Positions 63,697 through 64,000 of a stretch of DNA of 64,000 bases are shown in pieces (the first letter of the stretch is position 1; every line of letters starts with the position of its first letter). The notes below the pieces were generated by a model. It saw nothing but the letters and a program-made list of their open reading frames with translations, had not been told where the DNA came from and did no database searches. The DNA lies in the IMG/VR virus record IMGVR_UViG_3300005253_000004, positions 1 to 64,000 of that record; one strand, given 5' to 3'. This stretch comes from a virus. The position numbers and the translations under genes are program-made.

Positions 63697-63994
63697 TTAG
63701 TGCCCACCTTGCAAGCGTTATGTAACCTTCCATCTCATCAGGCACACGCTCACCGCATCGCCCGCACTTCCATGTACTTCGGAAAGAGGGTCCGTCAGCA
63801 GCGTCAACAACCACACAGTACCATCGCTCGCCATGTTGGTGGTACCTCCTACTTGTTACTATTGCTTTGCCGGTGTTCAAGACTAGCTGCCAATCTCCTT
63901 GGATAACGGGGGTAGACCCGGGCCACAGTATGACGTCTGCTTCGTATAGTTTTCCTAGGTCATCCCTTCTAGACCACGTATTTCTAGTTGTCAT
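63683..63994 (-). CDS. HC/CxxC-P family protein (start near window edge)
   Basis: A 103-residue protein from ATG 63994, six bases from the window edge, so its upstream context is not visible. It reads VIQGDWQLVLNTGKAIVTSR, RYHQHGERWYCVVVDAADG, TWKCGRCGERVPDEMEGYIT, LARWALNDKA. The Cx2C, Pro and following helix with L-x-x-W fit the family; the first half-site may use the two His. It is a tandem neighbour of 63415-63696. Confidence 0.55.
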   Translation of the reverse strand: MTTRNTWSRRDDLGKLYEADVILWPGSTPVIQGDWQLVLNTGKAIVTSRRYHQHGERWYCVVVDAADGPSFRSTWKCGRCGERVPDEMEGYITLARWALNDKA

Positions 63995-64000
63995 CTACCG

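Noticed and set aside
1-64000. CRISPR array or tRNA genes
   Set aside because: No regularly spaced repeat series was seen, and no convincing cloverleaf or TTCGAA arm with CCA context was found by eye; a tRNA scan would be decisive.

Overview
The window is part of the genome of a tailed double-stranded DNA phage, most likely short-tailed (podovirus-like) and probably infecting a Gram-negative host. The tail genes follow the podovirus order: adaptor, very large nozzle-like protein, fibre proteins, then three large internal/ejection-type proteins. There is no tape measure, tail tube or sheath. One exported protein carries a bacterial lipobox. Almost all DNA is coding, genes overlap by 1-11 bases, and there are only two transcription directions. 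No terminase, RNA polymerase, integrase or recognisable endolysin lies in the window, so the genome continues on both sides. The host cannot be named from the sequence.

Plus strand, 1-29132 (virion genes). The end of a portal candidate comes first. It is followed by small proteins, a receiver-like protein, a 1484-residue Lys/Ala/Pro/Arg-rich protein and a run of very basic small proteins. A row of hairpins and a consensus sigma70-type promoter then precede scaffold and major capsid protein. After an inserted HNH gene there is a block of small, partly duplicated decoration-type proteins. A lipoprotein and an HD-motif (phospholipase-like) protein sit within that block. Next come the head-tail adaptor, the nozzle and three FN3-bearing tail proteins, the last also with a LamG-like region. 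A second promoter precedes three internal virion protein candidates. The strand ends with two exported four-cysteine paralogues.

Minus strand, 63994-29129 (takeover, replication, recombination, sugar transfer). Read in its own direction it carries: zinc-site small proteins, a UvsW-type helicase, an HNH gene, a Gp88-like protein, DNA ligase, RtcB RNA ligase and a DnaB-like helicase; then a primase-like protein and many tiny membrane or zinc proteins; a UDG-like/DNA polymerase A fusion; a gp32-like SSB, a RecA/UvsX recombinase, and SbcD/SbcC (gp47/gp46) nucleases; a ClpP-like protease, a MazG-like protein, a dockerin-like exported protein, endonuclease VII and a 3'-5' exonuclease; a nucleoside deoxyribosyltransferase, an AAA ATPase and finally a glycosyltransferase cluster. 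Three almost identical promoters (TTGCAA, 17-base spacer, TATAAT) divide this strand, and a fourth lies inside the helicase gene.

Most unusual points: (i) a family of about nine small zinc-site paralogues interleaved one by one with replication/repair enzyme genes, one of them interrupted by an in-frame amber codon; (ii) a displaced second copy of the last 37 codons of the DNA polymerase, separated from the polymerase by one small gene; (iii) a UDG-like domain with altered catalytic motifs fused to PolA; (iv) RtcB together with a cyclic-phosphate-type receiver protein; (v) a three-domain glycosyltransferase within a sugar-transfer cluster; (vi) a phage-borne exported dockerin-like protein; (vii) paired secreted four-cysteine proteins at the end of the late operon.
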